Source of the DNA: Peribacillus folii
GTDB taxonomy: Bacteria; Bacillota; Bacilli; Bacillales; DSM-1321
NCBI RefSeq assembly: GCF_030271255.1
Contig: NZ_JASJOM010000005.1
Span: 1-64,000, forward strand
Reading direction: 5' to 3'
Length of the DNA: 64,000 nucleotides
Shown here: positions 61,201 through 64,000 of the stretch, in pieces
Layout: each line of letters starts with the position of its first letter
Numbering within the stretch: position 1 is the first letter of the stretch
Translations under genes and position numbers: made by a program
Notes under the pieces: model-generated
Databases searched by the model: none
Told to the model about the DNA's origin: nothing
Seen by the model: the letters and a program-made list of their open reading frames with translations, nothing else

Positions 61201-61977
61201 ATGGTTAACAATAAAGTGGCGGTCATTACCGGAGCTGCCAGAGGTATCGGGTTTGAGATCGGTAAGATTTTTGCCGAAAATGGCGCAAAGGTCGTTTTGT
61301 CCGATCTTGATCAAAGCACCGTTGAAAAGGCTGCTGCGGATTTAAGGAACAAAGGCTTGGACGTTACCGGCTTGAAAGCGGATGTAACGGTCGAGGAGGA
61401 TATCATCCAGCTGATCAAGCAAACTAAAGATAAATATGGACGAATTGATATTTTCATTAATAACGCGGGCCTTCAGCATGTTGCACCGATTGAAGAGTTT
61501 CCAACCGAAAAGTTCGAGCTGATGATCAAAATCATGCTGACCGCCCCATTCATCGCAATCAAGAATGTCTTGCCCATCATGAAAGAACAAGGCTTCGGCC
61601 GAATCATCAACATCTCGTCCATCAACGGTCTCATTGGCTTTGCCAACAAAGCGGCGTACAATAGCGCAAAACACGGGGTGATTGGATTAACGAAGGTCGC
61701 TGCCTTGGAAAGCGCCTCATTCGGCATAACCGTCAATGCCCTCTGCCCTGGTTACGTCGACACCCCTCTCGTCCGCGGTCAGATGGCAGACTTGGCGAAA
61801 ACACGCAACGTGCCGCTCGAGGATGTATTGGCAGAAGTCCTTCTTCCGTTAGTGCCTCAAAAACGCCTTTTGGATGTAAGTGAAATAGCCGACTATGCCA
61901 TCTTCCTCGCCAGCGACAAAGCACGGGGTGTCACTGGGCAGGCAGTCGTATTGGACGGCGGATATACAGCTCAATAA
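61201..61977 (+). CDS. 3-hydroxybutyrate dehydrogenase (SDR)
   Basis: A 258-residue SDR of the D-3-hydroxybutyrate dehydrogenase type. The cofactor loop is ITGAARGIGFEIG (about 9-21), followed by DLDQST, NNAG (about 86-89), ISSINGL and YNSAKHGVIGLTK (about 151-163). C-terminal KRLLDVSEIADYAIFLASD is typical of BdhA. It makes acetoacetate from 3-hydroxybutyrate. Divergent from hbd. ATG 61201 has GGAGG 8 bases upstream; TTG 61186 overlaps the site. Confidence 0.88.
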   Translation: MVNNKVAVITGAARGIGFEIGKIFAENGAKVVLSDLDQSTVEKAAADLRNKGLDVTGLKADVTVEEDIIQLIKQTKDKYGRIDIFINNAGLQHVAPIEEFPTEKFELMIKIMLTAPFIAIKNVLPIMKEQGFGRIINISSINGLIGFANKAAYNSAKHGVIGLTKVAALESASFGITVNALCPGYVDTPLVRGQMADLAKTRNVPLEDVLAEVLLPLVPQKRLLDVSEIADYAIFLASDKARGVTGQAVVLDGGYTAQ

Positions 61978-61996
61978 CAGAAAAATACCTCTGCAA

Positions 61997-62040
61997 AAGG
62001 CCCGTATGAATGGCACCATTGGTGTCTTCAGACGGGCCTT
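61997..62040 (+). terminator. Terminator of 3-hydroxybutyrate dehydrogenase gene
   Basis: AAGGCCCGTATGAA / TTCAGACGGGCCTT stem with one mismatch and a 16-base loop, then TCTCT; 19 bases beyond the stop. Confidence 0.75.
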
Positions 62041-62159
62041 TCTCTATCCAGGCTCCTCATAAACGAGGTAATATGTGGAAAATTTTAGTGGCACCAAGAA
62101 CTCTCCCATGTTACAGTAATATGGGAAGCATCCCTTCTACAAAAAAAGGAGGCCTCGTC

Positions 62160-62189
62160 ATGATGATTAAGTGGGTTGGACTGAAATGA
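62160..62189 (+). other. Possible 9-codon leader peptide
   Basis: A strong ribosome binding site (AAAAGGAGG) precedes ATGATGATTAAG, a nine-residue open frame ending TGA. It could be a remnant of a lost gene or a leader of the hydrolase at 62267. Little supports it. Confidence 0.25.
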
Positions 62190-62266
62190 TTAAAGGGCAG
62201 GCCCATCATGCTCCGGACAGAATGTATTGATTTGCGCAATAGAATCTTTCATACGGGGGTAAAAAT

Positions 62267-63109
62267 ATGAGTGAACAGATCCTGAAAATAAATAAAGTCG
62301 ATATATGTACGGAAAGTTTCGGAAACGCCAAAGACCCAGCCGTGCTTTTGATCATGGGAGCGATGTCTTCTTTAGATTGGTGGGATGAGGACTTTTGCAT
62401 TCGCCTCGCCGACCAGGGGAGGTTTGTCATTCGGTACGATCATCGGGATTTGGGACGATCGACCGTTTATGAACCCGGTACTTCCAACTATACGATAACG
62501 GACATGGCTGACGATGCCGCGGGTGTCCTGGACGCTTATTCCATCGAGCAAGCTCATATCGTCGGCATGTCCTTAGGCGGACTGATCGGCCAAATCCTTG
62601 CTTTGAGATATCCGGAACGCGTCACTACGCTTACGCTGATCGCATCAAGCGTGTTCGGGACTGTAATGGAAGAACTGCCGCCAATGGACCAACGCATATT
62701 GGATCACCACGCGAAAAGCGCTTCCGTTGATTGGGCAAACAAGGAGTCGGCCATCACCTTTCTTGCGGATGGATGGAAAACGCTGGCCGGCTCCAAATCT
62801 TATGAGCAGGAACGAATGTATAAACTGGCTAAAAGAGAAGCGGAACGCGCCAAACAGCTGCCGAGCAGATTCAATCATGCCATGCTTGCCGGCGGGGACG
62901 AATATTACGATAGGATGGGTGAGATCACAGCGCCTGTCCTCATCATCCACGGCACAGAAGATCCAGCCTTGCCATACGAACATGGACTTGCGCTTGCAAA
63001 AGCCATCCCGCAAGCTCAATTGGTGACTCTTGAAGGGTCAGGGCATGAAATTCACCGTGAAGACTGGGATGAAATGATCGATTCCGTTGTAACGCTCACG
63101 TCACGATAG
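62267..63109 (+). CDS. Alpha/beta hydrolase
   Basis: A 280-residue hydrolase. The nucleophile Ser is in the elbow VGMSLGGLIG (about 101-110), the acid is in IHGTEDPALP (about 227-236), and His in EGSGHEIHRED (about 254-264). The N-terminal MGAMSSLDWWDEDF holds the oxyanion hole. It resembles proline iminopeptidase and haloperoxidase-like hydrolases; the substrate is unknown. GGGGGTAAAAAT precedes the ATG. Confidence 0.88.
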   Translation: MSEQILKINKVDICTESFGNAKDPAVLLIMGAMSSLDWWDEDFCIRLADQGRFVIRYDHRDLGRSTVYEPGTSNYTITDMADDAAGVLDAYSIEQAHIVGMSLGGLIGQILALRYPERVTTLTLIASSVFGTVMEELPPMDQRILDHHAKSASVDWANKESAITFLADGWKTLAGSKSYEQERMYKLAKREAERAKQLPSRFNHAMLAGGDEYYDRMGEITAPVLIIHGTEDPALPYEHGLALAKAIPQAQLVTLEGSGHEIHREDWDEMIDSVVTLTSR

Positions 63110-63125
63110 AGGTAAAACATAAAAG

Positions 63126-63150
63126 AAGCCGACCCGTAAAAGGTCGGCTT
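63126..63150. terminator. Bidirectional terminator, hydrolase / YjcZ gene
   Basis: AAGCCGACC / GGTCGGCTT stem with a 7-base loop between convergent genes and T runs on both sides. Confidence 0.85.
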
Positions 63151-63161
63151 TTCTTCATTCT

Positions 63162-63347
63162 TTAGCAGTACCCGCCATACCCCTGAACGTTGCCATAACC
63201 GCCACCGTTATCTCCACCGCCGCCGAAGCAAGCCGCCCCGACAATGATTAATAAGATGAACAATACGACTATAAAAGCGAAACCGCCACCAAAACCTCCA
63301 ACACCGTTATCGCAACCGCAATTTGAATCATGACCACAATTAGACAA
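63162..63347 (-). CDS. YjcZ family sporulation protein
   Basis: A 61-residue Gly/Cys-rich protein. A Cys-rich start (SNCGHDSNCGCDNG) precedes a single membrane helix (about 25-42) and a glycine/tyrosine tail (GGYGNVQGYGGYC). This is the YjcZ/sporulation-protein layout. A TTG start 9 bases after AAGGAG is chosen; the ATG at 63356 abuts the site. Confidence 0.82.
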   Translation of the reverse strand: MSNCGHDSNCGCDNGVGGFGGGFAFIVVLFILLIIVGAACFGGGGDNGGGYGNVQGYGGYC

Positions 63348-64000
63348 TAGAAACATCTCCTTCATGTTTTAAAAGTAAAATAATTAAAAGGGTTACTTCA
63401 CCTTATGTTCTAATCAAGATAATGACACAATAATAAATTGAAACTTTTTGGGAACCTCCTTTCAGGCGAGCCCACTTGACGTTCCTGGCTTCGGGGTCGA
63501 TCATTGTAATTCCCATTCCTGCAAATTTCGGCTTCGTGTAAAATGAAGCTAAAAAGGTTCAAGGTATCCATGATAAAAGGGAACTCTTATATTCTTGTAT
63601 TCTCCATCATGCTTTTATTGCTCATCGGTGATTCATTTTGGTTTTGGACTGCATATTTGCCAGCTACCTGACTTCTGCCATCCTGCCAATTTGCAGGGTG
63701 ACAAAATGAAAAGGATAAAAGAAATTTTCTTTTATCCTGCCGTTCACTTAACATTGAATATTTTTTCAAAAAAATGTAATATTTTTTCCTAAACACTGGA
63801 ACATTTGTTCTGATTGTGTTATTCTTAGATCAAATAATAAAAGATCGGATTGATGCCAAGCGATTCGATCGTAACGATAATCAAAGGTCGGTTGTATCCG
63901 CGGGCCTAAAACAAGGTTGTACCGCTGAGCCGAGCCAATTGCTGACAACAAGGGTGCTGTGATAAAAACAGCTTCGATCTCCAGCTAAGCACCTGATTGT
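63348..64000. other. 650-bp window end without a convincing gene
   Basis: It holds an inverted repeat AGGATAAAAGA / TCTTTTATCCT with a short loop (63712-63738) and a 33-codon hydrophobic open frame at 63570-63671 (MIKGNSYILVFSIMLLLL...) with a weak AAGG site. The last 120 bases repeat a GGTTGTA-CCGC theme (about 63890 and 63913) that looks like structured RNA, cut off by the window end. Nothing here was recognised. Confidence 0.45.
63570..63671 (+). CDS. Possible 33-residue membrane peptide
   Basis: A single-helix hydrophobic peptide (MIKGNSYILVFSIMLLLL then IGDSFWFWTAYLPAT). Its ribosome binding site is weak (AAGG, 8 bases). An imperfect terminator-like hairpin follows at 63712-63738. It may be a truncated gene. 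Confidence 0.25.
   Translation: MIKGNSYILVFSIMLLLLIGDSFWFWTAYLPAT

Overview
The window reads as chromosomal DNA of a spore-forming Bacillaceae species. The evidence is moderate-to-low GC, AGGAGG-type ribosome binding sites with many TTG and GTG starts, a GerA/GerB/GerC germination operon, a LiaIH-FSR envelope-stress locus, FbpA/FbpB small Fur proteins and a YjcZ-type sporulation protein. Gene content and intergenic arrays suggest Peribacillus (the former Bacillus simplex group). That genus call is an inference from general resemblance. No rRNA, tRNA, CRISPR, prophage or complete insertion sequence was seen.

Region 1 (1-8.2 kb): ccdA, a small membrane protein, an MFS carrier, an unlisted 57-residue membrane peptide gene, a MITE-like relic, then the lia locus (liaI, liaH | hairpin | liaF, liaS, liaR; no liaG). 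A clear promoter and candidate LiaR box precede liaI, and a roughly 680 bp array of 21-bp repeats lies upstream of that. Region 2 (7.5-12.7 kb): a TetR regulator divergent from a tryptophan-to-anthranilate operon (kynU, amino acid permease, kynA, kynB) with a palindrome at the promoter. Region 3 (12.8-19.4 kb): DUF2164, LysE exporter, MBL hydrolase, phospholipase D-like protein, secreted peptidoglycan-binding protein and lipoprotein, then a Fur-controlled flavodoxin-fbpA-fbpB operon; both fbp genes are below 60 codons. Region 4 (19.5-26.2 kb): gerA-gerB-gerC and a SwrC-like RND pump. Region 5 (26.4-42.9 kb): cupin, ASCH, VOC, GNAT and SDR enzymes, three further regulators (TetR, LysR, TetR) each divergent from a likely target, a YhgE/Pip protein, a DHA2 efflux pump whose promoter spacer holds an operator-like repeat, a decayed lipoprotein gene, and more transporters.

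Region 6 (42.9-48 kb): a second 21-bp array abutting the stop codon of a threonyl-tRNA synthetase gene, which is preceded by two tandem T-box leaders; then small membrane genes, an S51 peptidase and an array of 41-bp repeats. Region 7 (47.9-62 kb): two sigma-54 (SigL) catabolic modules. yokU-kamA (lysine 2,3-aminomutase) has a -24/-12 promoter and a nearby RocR/KamR-like activator. A ketone-body module has a GntP-type permease, scoA/scoB CoA transferase, a second sigma-54 activator, thiolase, 3-hydroxyacyl-CoA dehydrogenase and a divergent 3-hydroxybutyrate dehydrogenase, with two near-consensus -24/-12 promoters and a cre-like site. Together they would import 3-hydroxybutyrate or acetoacetate and convert it to acetyl-CoA. 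The end of the window holds an alpha/beta hydrolase, a YjcZ protein and about 600 bp without a convincing gene.

The strongest unexplained structures are the two 21-bp arrays (about 30 and 10 units) and the 41-bp array (about 8.5 units). All are intergenic, open in several frames, and not convincingly coding.
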